Positions 17,201-26,963 of a stretch of 64,000 nt of DNA are shown one piece after another. Where the stretch lies: the NCBI RefSeq assembly GCF_014855495.1, contig NZ_JACYFJ010000002.1, positions 682,001-746,000 on the forward strand. The letters are read 5' to 3'. This stretch comes from Euzebyella saccharophila (GTDB lineage Bacteria; Bacteroidota; Bacteroidia; Flavobacteriales; Flavobacteriaceae). The notes under the pieces were generated by a model. The model was not told where the DNA came from, did no database searches, and saw only the letters and a list, made by a program, of their open reading frames with translations. Each line of letters starts with the position of its first letter. Within the stretch, counting starts at the first letter, position 1. Both the position numbers and the translations under genes were made by a program.

Positions 17201-18886
17201 TTACTTTTTAGGTGGTTCGTTTATATGTTCCGTACTCACATTATAACCTTTGTCCTGTAACATTTCAATCATAAATGGCAGTCGGGTTTTAAAATCATCC
17301 CAATTCTTGTGTTCTTTGGGAGACCATACAACCTCGGACAAGGCGGTCATTCTAGGTAATGTCATGTATTCTGCATAATCGGGAGTAGCAATGTATTCCG
17401 TCCATAGATTGGCTTGAGCCCCTAAAATATACTTCTGCTCTTCTTTTGTTAACTCATTTGAAAGAGGTTCGTAGGAGTATACATGGCTCAAAGGTAGAAA
17501 CCCACCAATTGCCAAGGGCTCATTTTCGGTATCTTTAGCTTGGTAATAATCAAAATACACATAGCTGTTGGGTGTCATGATTACATCATGCTTTTGACGC
17601 GATGCTTCAATTCCTCCGGCTTCACCTCTCCACGACATCACCGTTGCGTTGGGAGCTAGCCCCCCCTCAAGAATTTCATCCCATCCAATAATCTGTTTGC
17701 CTTTACTGTTCAAGTAACGCTCCATTCGTGTAACAAAGTAGCTCTGTAATTCGTGTTCATCGGCGAGCCCTTCTTCTTTCATCCTTTTTTGGCAAAGTGG
17801 ACAACGTTCCCAGTTCTTTTTAGGACATTCATCACCTCCAATATGGATATATTCCGAAGGAAATAAAGGAATGATCTCATCGAATACATCTTGCAGGAAC
17901 TTAAAGGTTTCCTCTTTTCCGGCACAATAAACATCATCATAAACTCCCCAAGATTCTTGTACAATCTTTGGTGTACCGCTTGCCTGAAGTTCCTTGGATT
18001 TATCGGAAATCATTTCATTCGGTACAAATGTAGGTTCCTCAGGAAAACAACTTAGATAAGGATAGGAAGCAATGGCTGCACCGGAATGACCTGGCAATTC
18101 TATTTCTGGGACCACAACAATATGTCTGTCCGCCGCATAGGCTACAATTTCTTTTACTTGTTCCTGTGTATAAAAGCCACCAGAACGGGTATTATCATTA
18201 GATGTTCCCGGAAAATGATCTACAATAGTACCATTTCTCCAAGCGCCAAATTCCGTTAGCTTTGGATACTTTTTTATTTCTATACGCCATCCTTGATCCT
18301 CGGTAAGGTGCCAATGCAAACGATTCATTTTATGCAAAGCAATGAGATCAATATACTTTTTTACAAAATCAACATCAAAGTAATGGCGGGCCACATCCAA
18401 CATCATCCCCCTGTAAGCAAAACGGGGATGGTCTTTAATGGTAACCGCAGGAACGGTAAGATCGGTCGAAGCCTCATTTTCCTCAGCAAGCTGTAACAAC
18501 GTCTGCAATCCATAGAATACACCGGTGGCGGTCTTTCCCGTAACGCGGACGTTGTCATAACTTACATTTAATCCATAACCTTCATTATGGGCTATACTGG
18601 CATCCAATTGAAGAACAATATCCGCATCAGAAGCACTTTCCGTCTTTTGTAATGGTTTGCCACCAAGGTTGGTAATTCCTTGAGAAAACCATTCCGCTTC
18701 CTTTTGGAGTTCAGGAGATGCAAAAATTGACATTCCTGAACCAATTGGGAATCTTCCCTTTGCAGTAGTTAGTTCTACAGGCTTTGGTACTAGGGCATAA
18801 TCCTCCGTTTTGTTTTCAATTTCTTTGTACTTGTTGGTACAGGCGCATAGTATGGCCAGACAAAAAATGGTAAATGTCCTTTTCAT
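17201..18886 (-). CDS. Beta-N-acetylhexosaminidase, GH20 lipoprotein (561 aa)
   Basis: Releases terminal N-acetylhexosamines from chitin oligosaccharides or glycans. Lipoprotein signal with Cys16 (AILCAC); GH20b-type N-terminal domain (about 25-150); GH20 barrel from about residue 155 with RGMMLDVARHYF, HWHLTEDQGW and the catalytic pair Asp352-Glu353 in HIGGDECPK. A CPLC pair follows. It should sit on the outer membrane or in the periplasm. Divergent from a LacI-type regulator with a palindromic operator between them, so it is probably induced by a sugar ligand of that regulator. Confidence 0.95.
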   Translation of the reverse strand: MKRTFTIFCLAILCACTNKYKEIENKTEDYALVPKPVELTTAKGRFPIGSGMSIFASPELQKEAEWFSQGITNLGGKPLQKTESASDADIVLQLDASIAHNEGYGLNVSYDNVRVTGKTATGVFYGLQTLLQLAEENEASTDLTVPAVTIKDHPRFAYRGMMLDVARHYFDVDFVKKYIDLIALHKMNRLHWHLTEDQGWRIEIKKYPKLTEFGAWRNGTIVDHFPGTSNDNTRSGGFYTQEQVKEIVAYAADRHIVVVPEIELPGHSGAAIASYPYLSCFPEEPTFVPNEMISDKSKELQASGTPKIVQESWGVYDDVYCAGKEETFKFLQDVFDEIIPLFPSEYIHIGGDECPKKNWERCPLCQKRMKEEGLADEHELQSYFVTRMERYLNSKGKQIIGWDEILEGGLAPNATVMSWRGEAGGIEASRQKHDVIMTPNSYVYFDYYQAKDTENEPLAIGGFLPLSHVYSYEPLSNELTKEEQKYILGAQANLWTEYIATPDYAEYMTLPRMTALSEVVWSPKEHKNWDDFKTRLPFMIEMLQDKGYNVSTEHINEPPKK

Positions 18887-18975
18887 TAATAAAGGTTAGC
18901 TTGGTTTGGATTCGGTTAAACTACTAACTAATTTTTGGTACTAAATAATGTTTGGTGCTGCAATATATAAAATTT

Positions 18976-18989
18976 TGTGTACGTACACA
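18976..18989. promoter_or_regulatory. Perfect 14-bp palindrome, putative LacI-family operator
   Basis: TGTGTAC/GTACACA with the central CG step typical of LacI-family operators. It lies between the GH20 gene and the LacI gene, next to a TATATATTG-like -7 element on the GH20 side. Confidence 0.65.
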
Positions 18990-19029
18990 TAAAAATTGCG
19001 TTAAGGTTAACACAAAATGAAAAATATTT

Positions 19030-19037
19030 TATCTTTG
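19030..19037 (+). promoter_or_regulatory. -7 box of the LacI regulator gene
   Basis: TATCTTTG (TAnnTTTG consensus) ends eight bases before the ATG at 19046, so the mRNA would have almost no leader. Confidence 0.6.
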
Positions 19038-19045
19038 ACCTTCCC

Positions 19046-20077
19046 ATGAAGAAAAAATATGTCTTAAAGGATATCGCGAAACTTGCAGGGGTTTCCATTG
19101 GAACAGTAGATAGGGTTATACACAATCGCGGTAGGGTTTCTGCGGAATCCGAAAAAAGAGTTAAAGCGGCTATAAAGGAATTACATTACGTGCCCAACCC
19201 TGTTGCACAATCCCTTAAGAACAATAAAGTTCACCAAATAAGAATTTTATTGCCAGACCCCAGCATTGACCCCTATTGGGTGCCTTGTGAACATGGCATC
19301 CATGAAATTAAAGATGAGTTCAAAGCGTTTGACCTAGATATAGAGCTATCTTACTTTGACCCTGTAAAGGTAAACTCGTTTAAAGAGGCTGGCGAAGCCA
19401 TTTTAGACCAAAAACCTGATTCATTATTATTTGTTCCACTTTTTGAAAAAGAAAGTGTGCTTTTAATGGAAAAACTAAAGAACTCCAATACCTTAACCTC
19501 TACTTTTAATAGTCCCTCCAATAGTGGGGTACATCAATTTATTGGTCAGAACCTGTTTTTAAGTGGTCGCGTAGCAGCCAAATTAGCTTGCGACCATCTG
19601 CCTTCCGAAGCCAATGTTGGAATTTTACATTTAGATGAATCCTTTAATAATGCACTACACATGCAGGAGAAGGAAAAAGGATTTAGAGCCTATTTTGAAG
19701 AAAACTGTCCAACATCCAAACTGTACACCCACACTTGGGATTCCAGTAGATCAAAGTATCACTTAGAAAAGCTACAGAATGATTCCCTTGTGTATGACAT
19801 CCTTTTTGTGACCAATTCCAAAATTCACCCTGTGGCTATGGCCGTTCATGAATTGGGTCTGAAAACAAAGCTGATCGGTTATGATCTTTTAAAGGAAAAT
19901 GTAGTCTGTCTCAAAGAAGGGAGAATTGATTTTTTAATCCATCAGGCACCAAAAACACAGGCATCCTTAAGCTTAAAAAATGTAATCGAGCATTTGTTAT
20001 TTAAAAAACCGTTACCCGAAACTGTGCTTCTACCAATCGAAATCATCAACTCAGAGAATGTAGATAGCTATTTATAA
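19046..20077 (+). CDS. LacI-family transcriptional regulator (343 aa)
   Basis: N-terminal helix-turn-helix YVLKDIAKLAGVSIGTVDRV with hinge helix HYVPNPVAQSLK, then a periplasmic-binding-protein-like ligand domain (about 62-340). The start at 19046 is chosen because the HTH follows directly; an upstream ATG at 18977 would place 23 residues in front and lie across the operator and the -7 box. Probably represses the divergent GH20 gene in response to an amino sugar or chito-oligosaccharide. Confidence 0.93.
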   Translation: MKKKYVLKDIAKLAGVSIGTVDRVIHNRGRVSAESEKRVKAAIKELHYVPNPVAQSLKNNKVHQIRILLPDPSIDPYWVPCEHGIHEIKDEFKAFDLDIELSYFDPVKVNSFKEAGEAILDQKPDSLLFVPLFEKESVLLMEKLKNSNTLTSTFNSPSNSGVHQFIGQNLFLSGRVAAKLACDHLPSEANVGILHLDESFNNALHMQEKEKGFRAYFEENCPTSKLYTHTWDSSRSKYHLEKLQNDSLVYDILFVTNSKIHPVAMAVHELGLKTKLIGYDLLKENVVCLKEGRIDFLIHQAPKTQASLSLKNVIEHLLFKKPLPETVLLPIEIINSENVDSYL

Positions 20078-20104
20078 GCAAAAGCGATAAATTGATTTTA
20101 TAAT

Positions 20105-20136
20105 AAAAATGCCCTTGCATGTGCAAGGGCATTTTT
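20105..20136. terminator. Bidirectional terminator between lacI-type gene and nrdA
   Basis: Perfect 15-bp arms (AAAAATGCCCTTGCA / TGCAAGGGCATTTTT) with a two-base spacer; A and T runs serve both converging genes. Confidence 0.93.
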
Positions 20137-20159
20137 GCATCAATCATACTTTGGATTGT

Positions 20160-21944
20160 TTACGCTTCGCAGCTTACACAATCTTTCTTTTGCCTAAACT
20201 TTTGGGCCGCGTTCATACTGTGTTGATAGTACATTGACTTTAGACCCAATTTCCATGCGGTAACATGTATTTTATTGATTTCTTTGACCGGCATCTCCGG
20301 ATGTACAATAATATTCAATGATTGACCTTGATCAATATGATGTTGCCGCGCTCCCGCTTGGTACACAATATCCATCTGATCTAATTCTGAATACGTTTTG
20401 AAAACAGCTCTTTCTTCTTCCGTTAGGAACTCTAAATGCTGAACGGAACCGTCATGATCTCTAATGTCTTTCCATACTTCGGAGGTGTTCATACCTTTCT
20501 CCTCCAATAACTCCATTAAATAAGGGTTCTTGATGGTCGTTTTGATTTTGGCGATATCCTTCACATAACAGTTAGACCAAATAGGCTCAATACCTTGTGA
20601 TACCTGACCTAAAATAAAGGCTGATGAAGTTGTAGGTGCAATAGCGTTCAAAGTGGCATTTCTTCTCCCGTAGCCCTTCAATATTTCGGGTTCGCCAAAA
20701 CGATCCGCCAATTCCTTTGAAGCCTTGTAAGAGCGTTCCTTTATTTCCCTGAAAATCTCACTGTTGAGATTATAGGCCTCTTGACTATCAAAAGCCAATC
20801 TTTTGGATTGCAATAAGGAATGCCACCCAAGAGCTCCAAGTCCTAATGCCCTATTTTCTTTTGCGAAGTTATAGGCCCTTTCCATGAAAAGGAAGGTTTG
20901 TCTGTCTTCCCTACTATCAGAATCTCTGTAGGCCTCTAATTTATCTATAAACTCCGTAATGGTCGCATCCAAGAAATGAACCATGGTTTCTACTGCATCT
21001 GTATCTTTCCATTTGTCATAGTGCAAAAGGTTGATGCTTGAAAGTACACATACAAATGACCAATTGTCATTGGACGGTAACATGATTTCCGTACAAAGGT
21101 TACTGGCATGGATTCGCTTGTTTTTATCTTGATAGACATCCGCAGCACCATTATTGGCGTTATCCGTAAAGAATACATACGGATAGCCCATTTCTCCCCT
21201 TCTTTGAAGCACTTTTGCCCAAACGGTTCTCTTATCTACATCACCGGCAACCATTTCCTCCATCCACTGGCTATTTACGGTTACCCCGTGAGTGAGCTGT
21301 TGAATAGGGTTTCCTTCCGTACCTATTTCCAAGAATTCCATAATATCCTTATGGTCAATAGGTAAGTATGGCGAAAAGCGACCGCGGCGTACAGAACCTT
21401 GGCTTACAACATCCACCATAGACTCGAACAACTGCATAATATGCACGGCACCTGACGCCTGACCGTTATTTTTAACGGCCGATCCCCTATGCCTAATGTT
21501 ACCAAAGTATCCAGAAGTACCACCTCCTAGTTTGGACATCATACCAACTTCAGATTGTGTATAGAGAATATTCCCCATATCATCATCTATGTGCGAACCA
21601 AAGCAACTAATTGGCAGACCTCTTCTTTTTCCAAAATTGGACCAGACGGGTGACGCCAAGGAAAAGAAACCTTCGGACATATAGTGATAAAACTTATCTG
21701 CATAACCAGGTATTCCAAGTATATCCTCTGCCCTTTCCGCGATTTCCCTTATACGCCCTTCCGGGGTTACGCCATCTGTCAAATAACCTGATTCCAAGAA
21801 CTTACGGCTGTTCTCATTTAGCCATGCAAATCCTTGATCTTCCTGGGAATTCAATTCCGCCAGTGCACTCTTTCTGGCATTGACCAATTCTTGAGTTTTG
21901 TTTTCTTTTAAATCTGTACTCTGTACTGCTGTTTTGTTCTCCAT
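20160..21944 (-). CDS. nrdA: Ribonucleoside-diphosphate reductase, large subunit (594 aa)
   Basis: Class I catalytic subunit that reduces ribonucleotides to deoxyribonucleotides. The first active-site Cys lies in LPISCFG, the radical Cys and Glu in NLCTEI, the partner Cys in FVCVLSS, and the C-terminal shuttle pair is CVSCEA. The N-terminus begins in the catalytic domain region and has no ATP-cone, so the activity switch must be elsewhere: it is on the partner NrdB. Four bases after the nrdB stop; one operon. The terminator at 20105 closes it. Confidence 0.96.
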   Translation of the reverse strand: MENKTAVQSTDLKENKTQELVNARKSALAELNSQEDQGFAWLNENSRKFLESGYLTDGVTPEGRIREIAERAEDILGIPGYADKFYHYMSEGFFSLASPVWSNFGKRRGLPISCFGSHIDDDMGNILYTQSEVGMMSKLGGGTSGYFGNIRHRGSAVKNNGQASGAVHIMQLFESMVDVVSQGSVRRGRFSPYLPIDHKDIMEFLEIGTEGNPIQQLTHGVTVNSQWMEEMVAGDVDKRTVWAKVLQRRGEMGYPYVFFTDNANNGAADVYQDKNKRIHASNLCTEIMLPSNDNWSFVCVLSSINLLHYDKWKDTDAVETMVHFLDATITEFIDKLEAYRDSDSREDRQTFLFMERAYNFAKENRALGLGALGWHSLLQSKRLAFDSQEAYNLNSEIFREIKERSYKASKELADRFGEPEILKGYGRRNATLNAIAPTTSSAFILGQVSQGIEPIWSNCYVKDIAKIKTTIKNPYLMELLEEKGMNTSEVWKDIRDHDGSVQHLEFLTEEERAVFKTYSELDQMDIVYQAGARQHHIDQGQSLNIIVHPEMPVKEINKIHVTAWKLGLKSMYYQHSMNAAQKFRQKKDCVSCEA

Positions 21945-21947
21945 AAT

Positions 21948-23222
21948 TTAAAAAAGGTCGTCGCTGGTTATACTTTGTGTTCTTTTGCTATAGTTGATGG
22001 AACGCTTTACAAAAAAGTCCCCGTGTTTTGTTCCAATAATTTCATCATCAAACCATTCTGTTTCTGCCAACAGTTTTTGGTCCACTTCAAATATTTTAGG
22101 TATTCCTATGCTTTCCAATGAATTGTTGAAGCGATTCTTGATAAACTCATTGATTACCGCCTTTGGAAGGAAATCCAATTCTCCCTCTTCAAAAATCCAA
22201 TTAACAATTTTGCTTTCGGCAATAAATGCCTCTTCACACACCTCTTGGATAAGTTTTTTGTAATCATCGTTAAACCACTCCGGGTTTTCCGTTTTAATGA
22301 TATTGATCAGATCAATACCAAAATCCCCATGGATCTGCTCCTCTTTGGAGGTAGCCTCTACCACATTGGAAATTCCCTTCAATTGGTTCTTGTGCTTGTT
22401 AAAAGCCATTATTATCAAGAACTGAGAGAACAATGAAACATGCTCAATGAACAAGGAGAACAAAAGAATGGACTCTGCATATTCCTTTTTATCCTCACTT
22501 TTGGCATTTTTGAGAGCGTTTTCCAAATAATGTACACGCTTCATGATTACCGGCTTTTTCTTTAGGGTCTCAAATTCTCTATTAAGGCCTAAAATTTCCA
22601 GTAAGTGCGAATACGCATCGTGGTGTCTCACCTCACTTTCGGCAAATGTGGCTCCAACTGAACCTATTTCCGGTTTTGGAAGTCTGTGATAAATATCTCC
22701 CCAAAAAGACTTTACAGCTACCTCAATTTGAGATATGGCCAGCATAGTGTTCTTAATGGCACTTTTTTCCACTGGGTCAAGTCCCGATTTAAAATCCTGA
22801 ATATCACTTGTAAAATTGAATTCTGTATGAATCCAATACGAGTGTCTTATGGCAGAAACATATTCATACAATTGAGGGTATTCATACGGCTTTAGGTTCA
22901 CTCTTTTTTCAAAGATGTCCGTTTTGCGCATTTGCGCCCTTTTGTTCCTATAAATAATGTAGGCTTTTGCTACATCATGGAACTCCGTTTCCATAAGTTT
23001 GTTCTCAACAACATCTTGTACCTGTTCTACCGTTGGAATATATGATTCATCCCTGGCTGTACGCTCAAGAAGTACCTCATATACTTGGTTGGCAATTGAT
23101 TCTGCATTAATTACCTGCCCGTGGTCAACGGCGGTCATAGCCTTTGCTATCGCATTCGTAATCTTGTGAAGGTCAAAAGGTTGAGAGGTGTAATCTCTCT
23201 TGATAATATAACTTATTTTCAT
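21948..23222 (-). CDS. nrdB: Ribonucleotide reductase small subunit with N-terminal ATP-cone (424 aa)
   Basis: Radical-generating ferritin-like subunit. Residues about 1-95 form an ATP-cone (KRDYTSQPFDLHKITNAI, then VQDVVENKLM), normally found on NrdA. The metal ligands follow in QIEVAVKSFW, FAESEVRHHDAYSHLL (with the radical-site Tyr), and SKEEQIHGDFG. An ATP-cone on NrdB with dATP inhibition acting through this subunit is established for Leeuwenhoekiella blandensis, a related flavobacterium. C-terminus SDDLF docks NrdA. Length about 75-100 residues above ordinary NrdB because of the cone. Confidence 0.95.
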   Translation of the reverse strand: MKISYIIKRDYTSQPFDLHKITNAIAKAMTAVDHGQVINAESIANQVYEVLLERTARDESYIPTVEQVQDVVENKLMETEFHDVAKAYIIYRNKRAQMRKTDIFEKRVNLKPYEYPQLYEYVSAIRHSYWIHTEFNFTSDIQDFKSGLDPVEKSAIKNTMLAISQIEVAVKSFWGDIYHRLPKPEIGSVGATFAESEVRHHDAYSHLLEILGLNREFETLKKKPVIMKRVHYLENALKNAKSEDKKEYAESILLFSLFIEHVSLFSQFLIIMAFNKHKNQLKGISNVVEATSKEEQIHGDFGIDLINIIKTENPEWFNDDYKKLIQEVCEEAFIAESKIVNWIFEEGELDFLPKAVINEFIKNRFNNSLESIGIPKIFEVDQKLLAETEWFDDEIIGTKHGDFFVKRSINYSKRTQSITSDDLF

Positions 23223-23679
23223 GACGGAATATATTAGGAGGAGTTGTAAAAAGCTCGTAGTGTAAAATTCATATTTTATTCACTTTGATTTAAACCGTAC
23301 CCTTGATGTTTTTCAACATTCTTATCAACAGGTAGATTTTTGGAGCATTTTTCCGGCAATTTTTTAATTTTTATTAACAGGTAAAAACCCACTTTTATCA
23401 CAACTGGTATATCTTAAAAAGAGAACCCAAAAACACCACTACACTAGGAGTATATGGTCTAAAACTTACCCTAAAACAACCTCAGAAAACATCTTGGAAC
23501 ATTAGGGCCAAAACGGTAGAATGTTGATTGTTTTAAACAGATAATAAGATGAAATAAAATTTAAAATTTGTCTATCAAAAAAATTCTTATAACGTTTTCG
23601 TACAACATTTTTATGGAAGAAAATTTCCCATAAATGAAATCTGTAAGTTATAATTGCCCTAAAAAGTGACACCAATAAA
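23223..23679. other. Upstream region of nrdB, no gene seen
   Basis: About 460 bases of AT-rich sequence. It must contain the nrdBA promoter (minus strand). I looked for a pair of NrdR-type ACACNATATNTTGTG boxes and found none convincing. Confidence 0.5.
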
Positions 23680-23707
23680 AAACGGATGCACTTTCATGCA
23701 TCCGTTT
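23680..23707 (-). terminator. Terminator of the four-helix protein/small gene operon
   Basis: AAACGGATGCA / TGCATCCGTTT arms with a six-base loop, just after the stop of the small gene at 23728 on the minus strand. Confidence 0.85.
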
Positions 23708-23727
23708 ATAAATTTCACAGTTGAGTT

Positions 23728-23874
23728 CTAATTAAATTTCAACTGTTTATTGATTTTACTTGAACGATACCTAACAATTTTTGCTCTAAAAGAATTTTCC
23801 GATTTTTCATCTTCCAATTTCTCCACTTTTCTTTCGGGATCTAAATAACCATATTTTCTTATCAAATTCATCAT
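23728..23874 (-). CDS. Small basic protein downstream of PA2169-type gene (48 aa)
   Basis: ATG ATG AAT start, product MMNLIRKYGYLDPERKVEKLE followed by a Ser/Arg/Lys-rich tail ending KQLKFN; no signal or membrane segment. It lies 24 bases after the stop of the four-helix protein gene and just ahead of a strong terminator on the same strand, so it is probably the last gene of that transcript. Unknown family. Another short gene occupies the same place after the second four-helix gene (57551-57685) but the sequences are not alike. Confidence 0.55.
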   Translation of the reverse strand: MMNLIRKYGYLDPERKVEKLEDEKSENSFRAKIVRYRSSKINKQLKFN

Positions 23875-23898
23875 CCAAAATTTAAATTCCTTACTAAT

Positions 23899-24351
23899 TT
23901 AATCTACCAAGTCTTCCAAAGACTTTACCTTGTTGAGGTCTGTTCTCAATTTAAGCATGTGGTTTCTAACAATTGCGGAGACCTCAAGGGGAAGCCCAGT
24001 TTCTTCAAGTAATTCCGTATACTCCTCAATAGCGGCTTTATCACCACGAATACATTCTTCCAACATAGCCTCATCGTTATCTGCAGAGAACATGTTTTTT
24101 ACGTCCATCCAGGCTCTATGTAAAGTACCTTTGGCACTTCCGTCCCTATCAAGCACGCCATAGGCCGTTTTCAAAGATGTGGCCAATTCCATATTAAAAC
24201 TTTCACGCTCGGTGGATTTTCTTTGAAAAAAGGCTTGAAGCGCTCTACCATCCGCATTCTCCGCAGCTTTGGCATATCCTTTCTGAGCATCGATATTACG
24301 GTCAAGAACATCTCCCAACCTGTCTACTAAATTTTTATTTTTTGTTTCCAT
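23899..24351 (-). CDS. PA2169-family four-helix-bundle protein (150 aa)
   Basis: Helical protein with KNLVDRLGDVLDRNIDAQKGY, AFFQRKSTERESFNMEL and NHMLKLRTDLNKVK, matching the PA2169/DUF2383 ferritin-like four-helix family, stress-associated and of unknown biochemical role. The start METKNKN at 24351 is preferred; an upstream ATG would add 13 residues without family support. Probably general-stress controlled; it neighbours a PAS kinase. A second member is at 57706-58116. Confidence 0.85.
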   Translation of the reverse strand: METKNKNLVDRLGDVLDRNIDAQKGYAKAAENADGRALQAFFQRKSTERESFNMELATSLKTAYGVLDRDGSAKGTLHRAWMDVKNMFSADNDEAMLEECIRGDKAAIEEYTELLEETGLPLEVSAIVRNHMLKLRTDLNKVKSLEDLVD

Positions 24352-24452
24352 AACATACATTTTTAAATTGTACAATATGAAATTAGACACAAAATCAACT
24401 GCTGGTTAATCCATTAAAAAGATAATATAGCGCTTTTGAATCTGTAGTACGT

Positions 24453-26963
24453 TTAATCCAAATCTGAACGCTCTAGGGGTAAATATATGATGAATTGAGC
24501 ACCTTGCCCCTTCTGTGAAGTAGCTCTTATGTAACCTTTATGATTCTCAATGATTTTTTTAACAATGGCGAGACCAATGCCCGTACCTTGGTATTCCAAT
24601 TTTCCATGTAACCGCTGAAATATCTCAAATATCTTCTCCGCATTCTCTTCCTCAAAGCCAATGCCGTTGTCCTTAAAAGTGATTTTTAAATAGTTTTCAT
24701 CCGGTACGTAATCCTCTATTTCTATTTCGTTGCCACGTACCTTCTCACTTTGTATGGTAATTATAGGTACTTGGTCCTTTTTACCAAACTTTATCGAGTT
24801 CTCCAATAAGTTCTGAAACACTTGTTTCATTTGAAAGGGGATTACTTTTAAAGCTCCCAGTTCACCAAATTCAACTTTGGCGTTTGATTCCTCTACACTT
24901 CCAGAAATGTTCTCCAGAACACTTTCAAGAATGGTGGACAAATCGGTTTCCTCAAACTGAAAATTCTCGCTTCCCGTTCTTGAATAGGCCAATAACTCAT
25001 TGATGAGTGTACGCATGCGCTCTATGGCATTATCTATCCTATCCATATAGCTCTTACTTCTGGAGGAAACATTCTCCCCATCAAAAGCAATGACCCTTTC
25101 CATAAACATTTGAATTTTCCTTAGAGGTTCTTTTAGGTCATGACTTGCTATATAGGCAAATGATTCCAGTTCTGCATTAGTAGACTTTAGCTTTTTTACG
25201 GTGTCCTGTAATTGCTCATTAGAACTTTCAAGCTGGTAAGTTCGTTCCTCTACCTGTTTTTCCAGTTTTTTTGAAAAGTCCTCAAGCTTTAATCTACTTA
25301 GTACGCGCTGCGTGGTATCATTTACAACGATAATGGATTTATGGATTGTATTGTCTATTTCACGTAACGGATGACAGGAGAAATCCACATAAAGTCCGTC
25401 TTTATCTTTACTACCAGAGGACCAAAGCATATCTCCCAATCTAAGGGTCTCCCCTTTGGTGGTACAAGTTCTAACCTCATCCAACAACTGAACATTTAGA
25501 GGATTGGGCATTAAATCATTCAATCGTTTTCCTACAACATCCTTACGTTTCCTTTTTACAAATTCATCTAAAAAGGTATCGTTCATGGTTTCTACAATCA
25601 AATCCGGACCCTCTACAATAGCCATGGCTATGGGAAATTGGTCAAATACGTTTCTAATCTTCACCTCCGTTTCTTCTACCCCAAATTTGGCCCGCACATT
25701 GTCCGTAACGTCATAGGCTACCAGTACTATTTCTACCACAACACCGTCCTCTATAACCGGTTTAAATATAAAGTTGTAAAACCCTCTTTGCAGCAACCCT
25801 TCTTTTTCCAGTGTCAATGGATATTCCGTTCCAGTTTGTTCCCGCTTGGTATTTTTTATTTCGGCAAGTATGGGTTCCAATCCATTGCGGGTTTCGGGCA
25901 AAATATCAAATAAAGGAAAATCTTGGCATTCATAAAGACTTTTGCTCCACATCTGTAGTGCCTTTTGATTAACAACGTTTACCGTATAATCCTCAGCATC
26001 CACAATAACAATCCCAATAGGGGCATTTTCAACCAGCTGCCGAAAACGCTCTTCCTTTTTACGTAAATTTCTAAGTGTATTCTGTTGCTCTGTAATATCT
26101 TGAAAGGTACCGTTAAAGCGTTGAAGCTTTCCTTCTTTTGTGTAGAGTGCCCTACCCACGGCCCTAATTTCTCTTTTTTTCTGAGTGCGTTCATTTTTAA
26201 TTATAAAGGACACATCTAAAACTTCATCGGTTTCCGGGGTGAGAACCTTTTGTAAACTACGCTTAATTCGTTCTCTATCTGTAGGCTCAACAATGGACAA
26301 AAGTTCATTAGGAGATTTTATATTGCTTTCCCCCAATCCAGACCATCCTAAACTTCGATCGTTTATTTTTATGGTGGAATCTTCATGCACATAATCCCAC
26401 GTTCCTAAATCCGCTGCGTCAATGGCCAGTTGGAGTTCATTGGTTTTCTCCTCCAATCTTTTCATAGCCAAAACACTGTCAGTTGTTTCACTGCAGGTAA
26501 CGAAAACACCTTCCACTTTAGTTCCCTCTCCAATTACGGGAGTGTATCCAAAAGTCCAATAGACCTCTTCAATACGTCCATTCCTATAAATGGGTATCAA
26601 TTGATTTTCCAAATAAACGGAATCCCTATTTATCATCACTCTTTGAAGAAGTGGATGAATAGTATCCCAAATCTCTGGCCACGCCTCCCCACCAGGAAGT
26701 CCTAATATTTTGGGGTGCTTTCCTTCATTCCCTAAACTTAGCCTGTAGGCATCGTTATAAAAACACCGAAGCTCCTTCCCCCAAAATAAAAACATTGGCA
26801 CCTTGCTATTAAGTAACATACTTAACATAGGCCTTATGCTTTGTGGCCAAGTACTAGGATGGCCCATAGCAGTTTTGGTCCAATCCTTTTCCCTTGTTAT
26901 TTTCCCCATCGTGCCACCACCTTGTAAGAATGATAGCTCCGCTTCAGTTGGTAGGTTTCCCAT
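24453..26963 (-). CDS. Four-PAS sensor histidine kinase (836 aa)
   Basis: Soluble kinase with no membrane segments. PAS-like regions at about 30-160 (with the GHPSTWPQS lead-in common in Bacteroidota phytochrome-like/PAS kinases), 175-295, 300-425 and 430-555, a coiled coil at 558-600, HisKA with phosphoacceptor His608 (ASHDLKEPLRK), and HATPase with N box around 718-724 (NLLENSIKFG), G1 765-770 (DNGIGF) and G2 793-800. No response regulator gene adjoins it, so the partner is elsewhere. Several PAS domains could bind flavin, heme or small molecules; no LOV-type Cys motif was seen. Divergent from the AraC-BLUF gene. Confidence 0.93.
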   Translation of the reverse strand: MGNLPTEAELSFLQGGGTMGKITREKDWTKTAMGHPSTWPQSIRPMLSMLLNSKVPMFLFWGKELRCFYNDAYRLSLGNEGKHPKILGLPGGEAWPEIWDTIHPLLQRVMINRDSVYLENQLIPIYRNGRIEEVYWTFGYTPVIGEGTKVEGVFVTCSETTDSVLAMKRLEEKTNELQLAIDAADLGTWDYVHEDSTIKINDRSLGWSGLGESNIKSPNELLSIVEPTDRERIKRSLQKVLTPETDEVLDVSFIIKNERTQKKREIRAVGRALYTKEGKLQRFNGTFQDITEQQNTLRNLRKKEERFRQLVENAPIGIVIVDAEDYTVNVVNQKALQMWSKSLYECQDFPLFDILPETRNGLEPILAEIKNTKREQTGTEYPLTLEKEGLLQRGFYNFIFKPVIEDGVVVEIVLVAYDVTDNVRAKFGVEETEVKIRNVFDQFPIAMAIVEGPDLIVETMNDTFLDEFVKRKRKDVVGKRLNDLMPNPLNVQLLDEVRTCTTKGETLRLGDMLWSSGSKDKDGLYVDFSCHPLREIDNTIHKSIIVVNDTTQRVLSRLKLEDFSKKLEKQVEERTYQLESSNEQLQDTVKKLKSTNAELESFAYIASHDLKEPLRKIQMFMERVIAFDGENVSSRSKSYMDRIDNAIERMRTLINELLAYSRTGSENFQFEETDLSTILESVLENISGSVEESNAKVEFGELGALKVIPFQMKQVFQNLLENSIKFGKKDQVPIITIQSEKVRGNEIEIEDYVPDENYLKITFKDNGIGFEEENAEKIFEIFQRLHGKLEYQGTGIGLAIVKKIIENHKGYIRATSQKGQGAQFIIYLPLERSDLD

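Noticed and set aside
23223-23679. NrdR-type box pair upstream of nrdB
   Set aside because: No pair of sequences close to the ACACNATATNTTGTG pattern at helical spacing was found.
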